Source of the DNA: M3007 sp032115775
Lineage (GTDB): Bacteria; Bacteroidota; Bacteroidia; Chitinophagales; Saprospiraceae
Assembly (NCBI GenBank): GCA_032115775.1
Contig: JAUMBL010000101.1
Span: forward strand, 1-31,305
Reading direction: 5' to 3'
DNA: 31,305 nucleotides
Part shown: positions 25,082-31,305 of the stretch, piece by piece
Layout: each line of letters opens with the position of its first letter
Numbering within the stretch: position 1 is the stretch's first letter
Notes under the pieces: model-generated
Told to the model about the DNA's origin: nothing
The model's input: the letters and a program-made list of their open reading frames with translations, nothing else
The model's database searches: none
Translations under genes and position numbers: made by a program

Positions 25082-25297
25082 CATACATTTATGCCGTATT
25101 TTGATTTGTCCGGATTGAAAGGCTGCGGGTATTTGGCGTCATTTAAACCTAATTGTGTAATTTTATGTTAAAATAACGTTGTTTTTAAAATTTTTATTTA
25201 AAATGAAGAGTTGATTTTATTTAAAACAAAATAAAATTTTTTGACCACCAAAAAAATCCCAGAAGCCGACAAGGCGCACCGAAACGTTTTTTGTTCC

Positions 25298-25305
25298 TAC
25301 ATTTG
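25298..25305 (+). promoter_or_regulatory. Bacteroidetes -7 promoter motif for folK
   Basis: TACATTTG matches TAnnTTTG and lies 23 bp before the folK ATG. No clear -33 element is present at the usual spacing. Confidence 0.5.
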
Positions 25306-25328
25306 CCCCACTTTAACACATTCATACC

Positions 25329-25835
25329 ATGCAGGCAACCAGCGCAAAACGCTACATCAATGTTTTCCTAGGAATAGGCAGCAATATGGGCGACCGGAAG
25401 GCAAACATCAAAACGGCCTCCGACTTGATCGAAAAATTCATTGGCAAAATCGCCAAACGCAGCCACTTGTACGAGACGCAACCTTGGGGCCAGCCGGAGC
25501 AGGAGTGGTTTTACAACCAGGTGGTGATGGCTAATACGACCCTGGATCCACGTGCACTGCTGGAGGCGGTCGGCCAAATTGAGCGGCATATGGGCCGCAA
25601 ACGCACGGAAAAATGGGGTCCGCGCATCATTGACGTGGATATCTTGTTCTACGGAAAACGGGTGATTCGCGATAAAGGACTTGAAATTCCCCACCCGGAA
25701 CTGCACGAGCGCGCGTTCGTCCTCGCACCCCTGATGGAAATCGCGCCGGAATACGAACACCCGATTTTGCATAAACCTATTGACGTGTTGTTCATGGAAT
25801 GTCGCGACCTCTCGGAGGTCATCATGCTCTCCTGA
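25329..25835 (+). CDS. folK: 2-amino-4-hydroxy-6-hydroxymethyldihydropteridine diphosphokinase (HPPK)
   Basis: A 168-residue cytosolic enzyme of folate synthesis that transfers pyrophosphate from ATP to 6-hydroxymethyl-7,8-dihydropterin. The family pattern is intact: FLGIGSNMGDRKANI near the N-terminus, LYETQPWGQPEQEWFYNQV, and the signature KWGPRIIDVDILFYG with the two metal-binding aspartates, then HPELHERAFVLAPL. Length is normal for HPPK. The deoxynucleoside kinase start follows the stop by 2 bp, so the two are surely co-transcribed. Confidence 0.95.
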   Translation: MQATSAKRYINVFLGIGSNMGDRKANIKTASDLIEKFIGKIAKRSHLYETQPWGQPEQEWFYNQVVMANTTLDPRALLEAVGQIERHMGRKRTEKWGPRIIDVDILFYGKRVIRDKGLEIPHPELHERAFVLAPLMEIAPEYEHPILHKPIDVLFMECRDLSEVIMLS

Positions 25836-25837
25836 AA

Positions 25838-26476
25838 ATGGTTTTTCCGCACCGTTTCATCGCAATCGAGGGCAATATCGGCGCCGGGAAAACCACGCTG
25901 TGCCATTTGCTGGCCGAGCGCGCCGCTTGCAGCCTGGTGTTGGAGCAATTTACGGACAACCCGTTTCTGCCGTTTTTTTACGAGCAACCCGAACGCTATG
26001 CCTTCCCCGTGGAACTCTTTTTTATGAGCGAACGGCACAAGCAATTACAGGAGCATTTCGCAGAACCGGACCTGTTCCGCTCCTGCACCGTGGCGGATTA
26101 TTTTTTTGTAAAAACCTTGTTATTTGCCAAAAATAACCTAAACGAGGCGGAATTTCGGCTTTTTCAACAACTTTTTACCGTCCTGAACGCCGGATTCCCC
26201 AAACCCGACCTGCTGCTTTACCTGCACCGACCGGTAGAGGTTCTGCTGACCCAGATCCAACGACGCGGCAGAACCATGGAAACCGCGATTTCGCCGGATT
26301 ACCTGACGGAACTCCAAAACGCCTATTTCGATTATTTTAAATCCGAAAAAAATACGCCGGTGGTCGTACTCGACCTCCAAGCAGTGAATTATCTGGCGGA
26401 CGCCGCCGCGTTCGACCGCATCGTCGCCCTGCTCGGAAAAAACTACGAGCCCGGGGTGCATTATTTGCAGTTGTAA
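25838..26476 (+). CDS. Deoxynucleoside kinase (dNK/dGK/dAK family)
   Basis: A 212-residue cytosolic kinase that phosphorylates deoxynucleosides for dNTP salvage. The P-loop is at the N-terminus (FIAIEGNIGAGKTTL, about residues 7-21), followed by an acidic substrate-binding stretch (VLEQFTDNPFLPFFY), the FMSERHKQ region and DLLLYLHRPVEVLLTQIQRRGR, the family's sugar/phosphate-binding and LID-like segment. Which deoxynucleoside is used cannot be told. The ATG at 25838 directly precedes the conserved P-loop strand, so the longer frame from 25799, which would overlap folK, is less likely. A folK-dNK pair is a recurrent arrangement in Bacteroidota as I recall. Confidence 0.9.
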   Translation: MVFPHRFIAIEGNIGAGKTTLCHLLAERAACSLVLEQFTDNPFLPFFYEQPERYAFPVELFFMSERHKQLQEHFAEPDLFRSCTVADYFFVKTLLFAKNNLNEAEFRLFQQLFTVLNAGFPKPDLLLYLHRPVEVLLTQIQRRGRTMETAISPDYLTELQNAYFDYFKSEKNTPVVVLDLQAVNYLADAAAFDRIVALLGKNYEPGVHYLQL

Positions 26477-26522
26477 ATGCGTGTCCGGGTTGTATCAAAA
26501 ACCGCCTGATTCTTTTTGAATA

Positions 26523-26627
26523 AAAATAATATTTCGGGTAGTTGTCTTTTTCTTGGTTTTTTCTAAAAAAAACCAAGAAAAAGATAACTACCCACCATTC
26601 TATTTCGCCGCCGGAGGCGGCGAAATA
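26523..26627 (-). repeat. Composite palindrome plus long hairpin element, copy 2 (inverted)
   Basis: Plus-strand order is: tail AAAATAATATTTC (26523-26535); long hairpin 26536-26593 with arms beginning GGGTAGTT and ending AACTACCC around a CTA loop; 7-bp spacer; and the perfect palindrome TATTTCGCCGCC-GGA-GGCGGCGAAATA (26601-26627). Reversed, it has the same order, palindrome core and tail as the element at 15519-15622. The hairpin arms differ in sequence between copies but still pair. It lies between the deoxynucleoside kinase and ruvB, both on the plus strand. Confidence 0.75.
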
Positions 26628-26660
26628 CTTCCCCCCAGATCTAAATCGGCACTTCAAAAT

Positions 26661-26691
26661 TTTGTTTTTAAAACAAAAAATAGCAACTTTG
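26661..26691 (+). promoter_or_regulatory. Promoter for ruvB
   Basis: TTTG at 26661-26664 is followed by 19 bases and then CAACTTTG (26684-26691), one base off the -7 consensus TAnnTTTG. The spacing is the one usual in Bacteroidetes. The ruvB ATG at 26714 is 22 bp further on. Confidence 0.5.
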
Positions 26692-26713
26692 CAGGATACT
26701 TTAAACACCGTCC

Positions 26714-27730
26714 ATGGCTAAAGAACTCGCCCACGAACCCGCCTCCGGAGAAGAAAGACAGGTAGAAAAAGCACTGCGACCCAAGATGCTGGAGGAATTC
26801 AGTGGGCAACAAAAAATTGTGGACAACCTCCAGGTATTCATCCAGGCAGCCCGGCAACGCGGTGACGCCTTGGATCACGTGCTTTTGCACGGTCCGCCCG
26901 GACTGGGAAAAACCACCCTCTCGCACATCATCGCCAACGAACTCGGCGCAAACCTCAAAATGAGCTCCGGCCCAGTACTCGAGAAACCCGGCGACCTCGC
27001 CGGTATCCTGACCAATCTGGAGGCCGGCGACGTACTTTTTATAGACGAAATTCACCGCCTGAATACCGTGGTGGAGGAGTATCTGTACTCCGCCATGGAG
27101 GACTACCGGATCGATATTATGATTGATTCCGGCCCCAATGCCCGCAGTATCCAGATCTCGCTCAATCCGTTCACGCTTGTGGGCGCTACGACTCGGATGG
27201 GTCTGCTCACCGCGCCGCTGCGCGCCCGATTCGGCATCAATTGCCTGCTCGACTACTATACCGTTGCGGTGTTGGAACGCATCCTGCATCGCGCCGCCGC
27301 GATATTAAACATCCCTATTACGGAGCAGGGCGCACATGAAATCGCCCGCCGAAGCCGGGGAACGCCCCGAATCGCGAACGCGCTGCTGCGCCGGATTCGC
27401 GATTTCGCGCAAATCAAAGGCAACGGGGTGGTGGACGCCGAGATCGCGCACTATGGACTGAGCGCGCTGGATGTGGATGAACACGGACTGGACGAGATGG
27501 ACAACCGTATTCTCTCCGCGATCGTGCACAAATTTAAAGGCGGACCGGTCGGCATTACCACCATCGCCACAGCGGTCGGGGAAGAAGCGGGCACGATTGA
27601 GGAAGTGCACGAGCCGTTTTTGATCATGGAAGGTTACCTGCAACGCAGTCCGCGCGGTCGGATGGCTACCGAAAAAGCCTATCGCCACCTGGGCGTCGTG
27701 CCGCCCGCGCAGAGCGGTACGCTGTTTTAG
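26714..27730 (+). CDS. ruvB: Holliday junction branch migration ATPase RuvB
   Basis: A 338-residue AAA+ motor that, with RuvA, drives Holliday junction branch migration during recombinational repair. Walker A is GPPGLGKT (residues 60-67), Walker B is VLFIDEIHR (DEIH at 111-114), sensor 1 is VGATTR, the arginine finger region is LRARFGI, and the C-terminal winged helix has GGPVGITTIATAVGEE and the closing PRGRMATEKAYRHLG. The length is typical. It has its own promoter and ends 24 bp from the convergent EnvC-like gene. Confidence 0.97.
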   Translation: MAKELAHEPASGEERQVEKALRPKMLEEFSGQQKIVDNLQVFIQAARQRGDALDHVLLHGPPGLGKTTLSHIIANELGANLKMSSGPVLEKPGDLAGILTNLEAGDVLFIDEIHRLNTVVEEYLYSAMEDYRIDIMIDSGPNARSIQISLNPFTLVGATTRMGLLTAPLRARFGINCLLDYYTVAVLERILHRAAAILNIPITEQGAHEIARRSRGTPRIANALLRRIRDFAQIKGNGVVDAEIAHYGLSALDVDEHGLDEMDNRILSAIVHKFKGGPVGITTIATAVGEEAGTIEEVHEPFLIMEGYLQRSPRGRMATEKAYRHLGVVPPAQSGTLF

Positions 27731-27754
27731 TCGTTGAAAATGCAGGCAGGCGCC

Positions 27755-29077
27755 TTATTTTTTAATCCAATTTGCCGGATTAATGCGGTCTTTTTCCTGC
27801 CACAGTTCAAAATGTAGTTCGGAAGCGCCCGTGATGGGATTAGCGCTCACTTGCCCGATGGCCTGTTTCGCTTGTACTTCCGCGCCTTTTTCCACGAACG
27901 CTTCGCTGAGGTTGGAGTACACGGTGTAATAATCGCCGTGCTGCAGGATTACCGTGTAGTCATGTCCGGGGATAAACTGTACCCCGGCGACGCGACCCTC
28001 AAAGATCGCCTTTACCTGGGCGCTTTCCTCGGTGCGGATATCAATACCGTTGTTGGTGATTTCTACCGACTTGATGGTGGGGTGTTTTTGTCGGCCGAAG
28101 GGGCGGGTGATAAAGCCATCGTCCACCGGCCAGGGCAGTCGACCGCGTTGCCGCACGAAATTTTGCGTCAGGGGATCCATTTCTGCGCCGGCGTTGGCGG
28201 TTTCCGGGCGGTCTTCCGGCGTTTTTCCGGGCGCCGAGTTGGGTTTATTCGCTGGTTTGGGCGCGGTATTGGTTTTGGGTTTTCTGGATTCCGCCACCCG
28301 TCGCTGTACCTCTTCCCGGATGATGCGCTCGATGGCCTCGTTGAGCGCCTCGTGGGCTTTTTGTTTTTGCTGGAGGTCTTTTTTTAGTTTGGTTTCGTCC
28401 TGAGCCAGGGTTTTGATCAGTCGGTCTTTTTGTTCCAGTTCACCGGTAAGCGTTTCCTGTTGATTTTGCAGCGAGCGGAGCAGCGATTCTTTTTCGCGGC
28501 GGGCTGCTTCCAGGCCGCTTAGTTTCCGACGCAGCATTTTTTGGGTATCAGCGATCGCTTCGGCCTGAATTTTCCGCAGTCGATCGTATTTCCGGAGAAA
28601 AAGCAGTCGTCGAAAAGCCTGGTTCAGGCTTTCGGCGGAAAAAATAAAGACCAGCGGGTTGGTGAGTTCGTTCCGTCGGAAAGCGCCGCGCACCATGCGG
28701 CCATATTCCGTCCGCATGCGCTGCAGGTCTTCCTCCAAAGCCCGGATGACGCCTGCGTTGCGTTCAATACTTTCATTAGCGCCGGCAATTTCCGTTTCGA
28801 TCGTTTGGATCAGTCCTTCGCGCTGTTCGATTTGTTTTTGAAGCGCGAGGTAGCGGTCGTACGTTGCTTCCCGGTTGGTGGTCGTTTTTTTGAGCAGGCG
28901 GTCTGTTGTTTCGATTTCTTTGATCAGTTTCCGCCGTTTGTCCTCCAAATCTTTTTTGGATTGCGCTTGCGCCCAACCCGACAGGAGGAGAAAAGCCAGC
29001 AGCGCCACCCAGGAACCGCATTTAGCGCGCCGGTTGGTAATGCGCAGGAATTTCGAATCGGTATGGACGGGCGACAT
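27755..29077 (-). CDS. EnvC-like murein hydrolase activator (degenerate LytM/M23)
   Basis: A 440-residue exported protein: a signal peptide (about residues 22-39, LLAFLLLSGWAQAQ), a long coiled coil (about 40-270), a low-complexity linker rich in K, P, N, and a C-terminal LytM domain (about 315-440). In active M23 peptidases zinc is held by H-x-x-x-D and H-x-H. Here Asn342 replaces the first His (NNGID) and Glu420 replaces the first His of H-x-H (ELH), leaving Asp346 and His422. This matches EnvC, which is inactive and instead activates cell-wall amidases at division. The ATG at 29077 overlaps the DUF4292 gene by 56 bp; a later non-ATG start is possible because the signal peptide begins only around residue 22. 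Confidence 0.88.
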   Translation of the reverse strand: MSPVHTDSKFLRITNRRAKCGSWVALLAFLLLSGWAQAQSKKDLEDKRRKLIKEIETTDRLLKKTTTNREATYDRYLALQKQIEQREGLIQTIETEIAGANESIERNAGVIRALEEDLQRMRTEYGRMVRGAFRRNELTNPLVFIFSAESLNQAFRRLLFLRKYDRLRKIQAEAIADTQKMLRRKLSGLEAARREKESLLRSLQNQQETLTGELEQKDRLIKTLAQDETKLKKDLQQKQKAHEALNEAIERIIREEVQRRVAESRKPKTNTAPKPANKPNSAPGKTPEDRPETANAGAEMDPLTQNFVRQRGRLPWPVDDGFITRPFGRQKHPTIKSVEITNNGIDIRTEESAQVKAIFEGRVAGVQFIPGHDYTVILQHGDYYTVYSNLSEAFVEKGAEVQAKQAIGQVSANPITGASELHFELWQEKDRINPANWIKK

Positions 29078-29843
29078 TGACTTCTATTTCGGTAAACTCA
29101 ATTTCGATGCGCAGGGCGCCGTCTTCCGGGCTGTGCGTTTCGATGCGGCGAAGATAGGGGAATTGTCCGATACCTGACAACTTCTCATAGCGATCAAAAT
29201 CGAGCGCCAGGCTTCTGGCCTCCTGTTGCTGGAGAAATCGAGCCTGTCGGAGCCCAAAACTCCCTTCTTCGATCCGATACTCCAGTGCAAATCGCGGCCC
29301 GACGCCGCGCAGGCTATGGAGGCTGTCTCGAATGTCGGACTGAAAAGTCATTTCCGCCGGCAGCCAGGCGTCTGCGAGTAGCAGGCGCTGGAGGAGATCG
29401 AAGCCTTCCGGCAGACTATATTGTCGTCTGATTTCAGGTAGCGACCGGGCGGCGTACTGTTGCTCGAGGCGGTACAGGATAAATGCGGAATCGGGGGTAA
29501 TCAGGGCGCGAACGGCCTCCACGCCGAATTTTCGGACAGTGATCCACACCACGCTGTCGCGAAGCCACAGGATATTCGCCGAGGCATTTATCGCGCCGGC
29601 CGAACTTTCCGTATAGACCCGGGCTTTGGCGGATAAGGCGAAGACTTCGGTGTGTTCGTTGGCTTGTATTTTAGCCAGCAGTTCGGCAGTGGGGCGCACT
29701 TTTACTGCCGGACGGAAGCCGCCGGTGGCGCGCCGCGCGCCGCCGCAGCCCGCTGCAAGCAGCAGACTTAGCGCGAGGAGGGAAGAAATACGAACGAGCG
29801 AAAGCGACAGCGGGTTGCCGCGCTGAAAAAAGGATTCAAACAT
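29022..29843 (-). CDS. DUF4292 lipoprotein
   Basis: A 273-residue protein matching the DUF4292 family of Bacteroidota. It has a lipoprotein signal peptide ending in LLLAAGC, with Cys33 as the lipidated residue. The body (about 55-270) is strand-rich with the pattern of a LolA/LolB-like half barrel (INASANILWLRDSVVWITVRKFGVEAVRALIT). The function is unknown; an envelope lipid or lipoprotein handling role is only suggested by the fold. It sits between a TPR gene and the EnvC-like gene, which I recall as a conserved neighbourhood in this phylum. Confidence 0.87.
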   Translation of the reverse strand: MFESFFQRGNPLSLSLVRISSLLALSLLLAAGCGGARRATGGFRPAVKVRPTAELLAKIQANEHTEVFALSAKARVYTESSAGAINASANILWLRDSVVWITVRKFGVEAVRALITPDSAFILYRLEQQYAARSLPEIRRQYSLPEGFDLLQRLLLADAWLPAEMTFQSDIRDSLHSLRGVGPRFALEYRIEEGSFGLRQARFLQQQEARSLALDFDRYEKLSGIGQFPYLRRIETHSPEDGALRIEIEFTEIEVNVARPYRFEIPAHYQPAR

Positions 29844-29872
29844 GTGGATGCCGGCTTTAGTGTTTCAAAGAA

Positions 29873-30199
29873 TCAATCCTCCTCATCGGCCAAAGCGAGC
29901 CGTGCTTCGCGCAACTCGCCCCACGCGTGCCGATTACCCAGTTTTTGCGCCACGGCAATGCCCTGATCATAAGCAGCCAAGGCCGCCTCTTGGTTTTGCA
30001 GGCGTTCCAACAATTTGCCAAGGTGGTAATACAAACCCACATAATCCGGGGAATCTCGCCGCAACTGCTCGTAATACCCCAGCGCGGCGGCATCGTCTTG
30101 TAATTTTTCGTGCTCTTTGGCGATGGCGAAGATCAGGAAGGGGTCGCCTGGCGCGTCAGCCAATAGGGTGGTGAGGGATTGCAGTCGATCGTGTGTCAT
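29873..30199 (-). CDS. Small TPR protein
   Basis: A 108-residue helical protein with about two to three tetratricopeptide repeats: FLIFAIAKEHEKLQDDAAALGYYEQLRRDSP, then VGLYYHLGKLLERLQNQEAALAAYDQGIAVA, then a third partial unit. TPRs bind other proteins; the partner is unknown. No signal peptide is present if the ATG at 30199 (MTHDRLQ) is used; 32 further codons upstream look non-coding. It lies 29 bp before the DUF4292 gene on the same strand and is the likely first gene of the TPR-DUF4292-EnvC operon. Confidence 0.8.
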   Translation of the reverse strand: MTHDRLQSLTTLLADAPGDPFLIFAIAKEHEKLQDDAAALGYYEQLRRDSPDYVGLYYHLGKLLERLQNQEAALAAYDQGIAVAQKLGNRHAWGELREARLALADEED

Positions 30200-30347
30200 A
30201 CGGGCGGTTAAAACGGGTAAATGATCATATTGTTTGGAAACGCAAAGTCTGAACTGTCCGAAAGTCTGATTTCTGTAATTTTTTATCAGGCACACACAAG
30301 CAGCGAAAATTCGCTTAAATAAATCCTGTGCTTTCTGTGCAGATTAC

Positions 30348-30355
30348 TACTTTTG
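30348..30355 (+). promoter_or_regulatory. Bacteroidetes -7 promoter motif for etfB
   Basis: TACTTTTG matches TAnnTTTG and lies 87 bp before the etfB ATG, giving a leader of about 80 bases. No clear -33 element is seen. Confidence 0.45.
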
Positions 30356-30442
30356 CACCGCTTTTTGCGAACAATTTTTTTCGATTCGCATTTAACAGGA
30401 ACTGAGGCTTGGAGGCTTCGATCGTAAAACGCAAAAGTTACT

Positions 30443-31183
30443 ATGAAAATTTTAGTCTGTATTAGTCAAACTCCGGATACGACGGCAAAAGTATCGTTTA
30501 ATGCCGAGAACACCGAATTCAACGGCGCAGGCGTCAGCTTCATTATGAATCCGTACGACGAATGGTACGCGTTGGTGCGCGCATGCGAGTTGCGCGAGGC
30601 GCTGGGCGGTACGGTCGTGGCGGTGAATGTAGGGCCGGCGAGCAACGAAACGGTCATTCGCAAAGCGTTGGCGATCGGGGCGGACGAAGCGGTTCGTATT
30701 GATGCGGAGCCGAAGAGCGCCGGATTTACGGCTGCGCAAATTGCTGCGTATGCCCGGAAGGAGCAGTTTGATCTGATTTTTCTCGGAAAAGAGACGATTG
30801 ACTACAACGGTACGGCGGTGGGCGCATTGCTGGCGGAACACCTCAACCTGCCGTATGTGGCGGATGCGAGCCGACTCGAACTGCAAGGCAATACCGCCAC
30901 GGTGGAGCGCGATATTGAAGGCGGGGTCGAAGAACTGGAAATCGAACTTCCGTTTGTGGCGGGCGCGGCCAAAGGGATGGCCGAGCAGCGCATTCCCAAT
31001 ATGCGGGGTATCATGATGGCGCGCACGAAGCCGCTGCACGTCGTCGCGCCGGCGCCGTACACGGAGATCGTGGAAACCGTGCGCTTCGAATTGCCGGCCG
31101 CTAAAGCCGGTGTCAAAATGATCGCACCGGATCAAATGGACGAACTGGTGCGCCTGCTGCACGAAGAAGCGAAGGTGATTTAA
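30443..31183 (+). CDS. etfB: Electron transfer flavoprotein subunit beta
   Basis: A 246-residue cytosolic subunit of the electron transfer flavoprotein, which takes electrons from acyl-CoA dehydrogenases. The family pattern is clear: MKILVCISQTPDT at the N-terminus, FIMNPYDEWYALVRACEL, VVAVNVGPASNETVIRKALAIGADEAVRI, DLIFLGKETIDYNGTAVGALLAEHLNLPYV and the AMP-binding segment, closing with GAAKGMAEQRIPNMRGIMMARTKPL. The etfA gene starts 88 bp downstream, giving the usual etfBA pair. Confidence 0.95.
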   Translation: MKILVCISQTPDTTAKVSFNAENTEFNGAGVSFIMNPYDEWYALVRACELREALGGTVVAVNVGPASNETVIRKALAIGADEAVRIDAEPKSAGFTAAQIAAYARKEQFDLIFLGKETIDYNGTAVGALLAEHLNLPYVADASRLELQGNTATVERDIEGGVEELEIELPFVAGAAKGMAEQRIPNMRGIMMARTKPLHVVAPAPYTEIVETVRFELPAAKAGVKMIAPDQMDELVRLLHEEAKVI

Positions 31184-31271
31184 CCTTCCTTTTCGGTACA
31201 CCGGCTAATATCCCCCAATTTGCTCGCCGATCTCACCCATTACGAAACAAACCTGTTAAAGCACAAAAATC

Positions 31272-31305
31272 ATGGTGTTGATTTATGCGGAAAGTCCGCG
31301 CGGTA
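31272..31305 (+). CDS. etfA: Electron transfer flavoprotein subunit alpha, N-terminal fragment
   Basis: The window cuts this gene after 11 codons (MVLIYAESPRG). This matches the start of ETF alpha chains, which open with a strand of the form V-L-V-Y-A-E, and the position after etfB is as expected. The rest lies outside the window. Confidence 0.65.
   Translation, partial: MVLIYAESPRG

Larger units (their letters stand above)
24936..25328. promoter_or_regulatory. Divergent control region between the adhesin and folK
   Basis: No gene is visible in these 393 bp. The part next to the adhesin is GC-rich, with a perfect inverted repeat at 25058-25081. The part next to folK (about 25140-25250) is very AT-rich, followed by a -7 motif for folK at 25298-25305. 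I cannot place a convincing -7 motif for the adhesin on the minus strand. Confidence 0.5.

Noticed and set aside
27731..27754. Terminator between ruvB and the EnvC-like gene
   Set aside because: The 24-bp gap has only a short GGCGCC palindrome near a T-run, too weak to call.

Overview
The window is ordinary-looking chromosomal DNA from a Bacteroidota bacterium, most likely a Saprospiria-like lineage. The support is a PorU2-type C25 peptidase, a very large SprB-repeat adhesin with a CHU_C (type B) C-terminal domain followed by a PorP/SprF partner, a DUF4292 lipoprotein next to an EnvC-like protein, and promoters with the Bacteroidetes -7 motif TAnnTTTG. The protein-coding DNA is moderately GC-rich and the gaps are AT-rich. 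There is no rRNA, tRNA, CRISPR array, prophage or complete insertion sequence.

Layout. 1-600: no supported gene; a hairpin, a degenerate hairpin-element copy and a right-end fragment of a mobile repeat. 620-3707 (+): Tet-like MFS exporter, DUF721/DciA-like protein, DNA photolyase. 3713-4522 (-): AT-richer Rpn/PDDEXK nuclease gene. 4694-9735 (-): pterin-4a-carbinolamine dehydratase, an NRAMP-like transporter, pxpA, pxpC and pxpB (5-oxoprolinase), and a LuxE-like acyl-activating enzyme; the pxp genes overlap by ATGA. 9839-15503 (+): a small lipoprotein, then PorU2. 15637-24935 (-): a TlpA-like thioredoxin protein, PorP/SprF and the 2060-residue adhesin, forming a type IX secretion/surface block. 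25329-27730 (+): folK, deoxynucleoside kinase, ruvB. 27755-30199 (-): EnvC-like amidase activator, DUF4292 lipoprotein, TPR protein. 30443-31305 (+): etfB and the first codons of etfA.

Main discovery. A family of small mobile repeats sits between 491 and 5054. Its ends begin GTAACTACTTAGCCGG. Two copies are flanked by perfect 8-bp direct repeats: a 162-bp copy (TATTATTT) and a 34-bp copy that is almost only two abutting ends (TAAAACTT). Both inserted at gene 3' ends and replaced the host protein's last residues and stop codon, so the pre-insertion C-termini can be reconstructed. The GTAA start and 8-bp duplication resemble what I recall of the IS66 family, but no transposase is present here. 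A second, unrelated intergenic element, made of a GC-rich palindrome next to a long T/A-rich hairpin, occurs in two opposite orientations (15519-15622 and 26523-26627). Its stem sequence differs between copies while pairing is kept. A degraded third copy lies near 402-454.

Functionally, the pxpBCA operon with its NRAMP-like neighbour suggests uptake and hydrolysis of 5-oxoproline. PorU2, the adhesin and SprF suggest type IX secretion of surface proteins. Most remaining genes are housekeeping.
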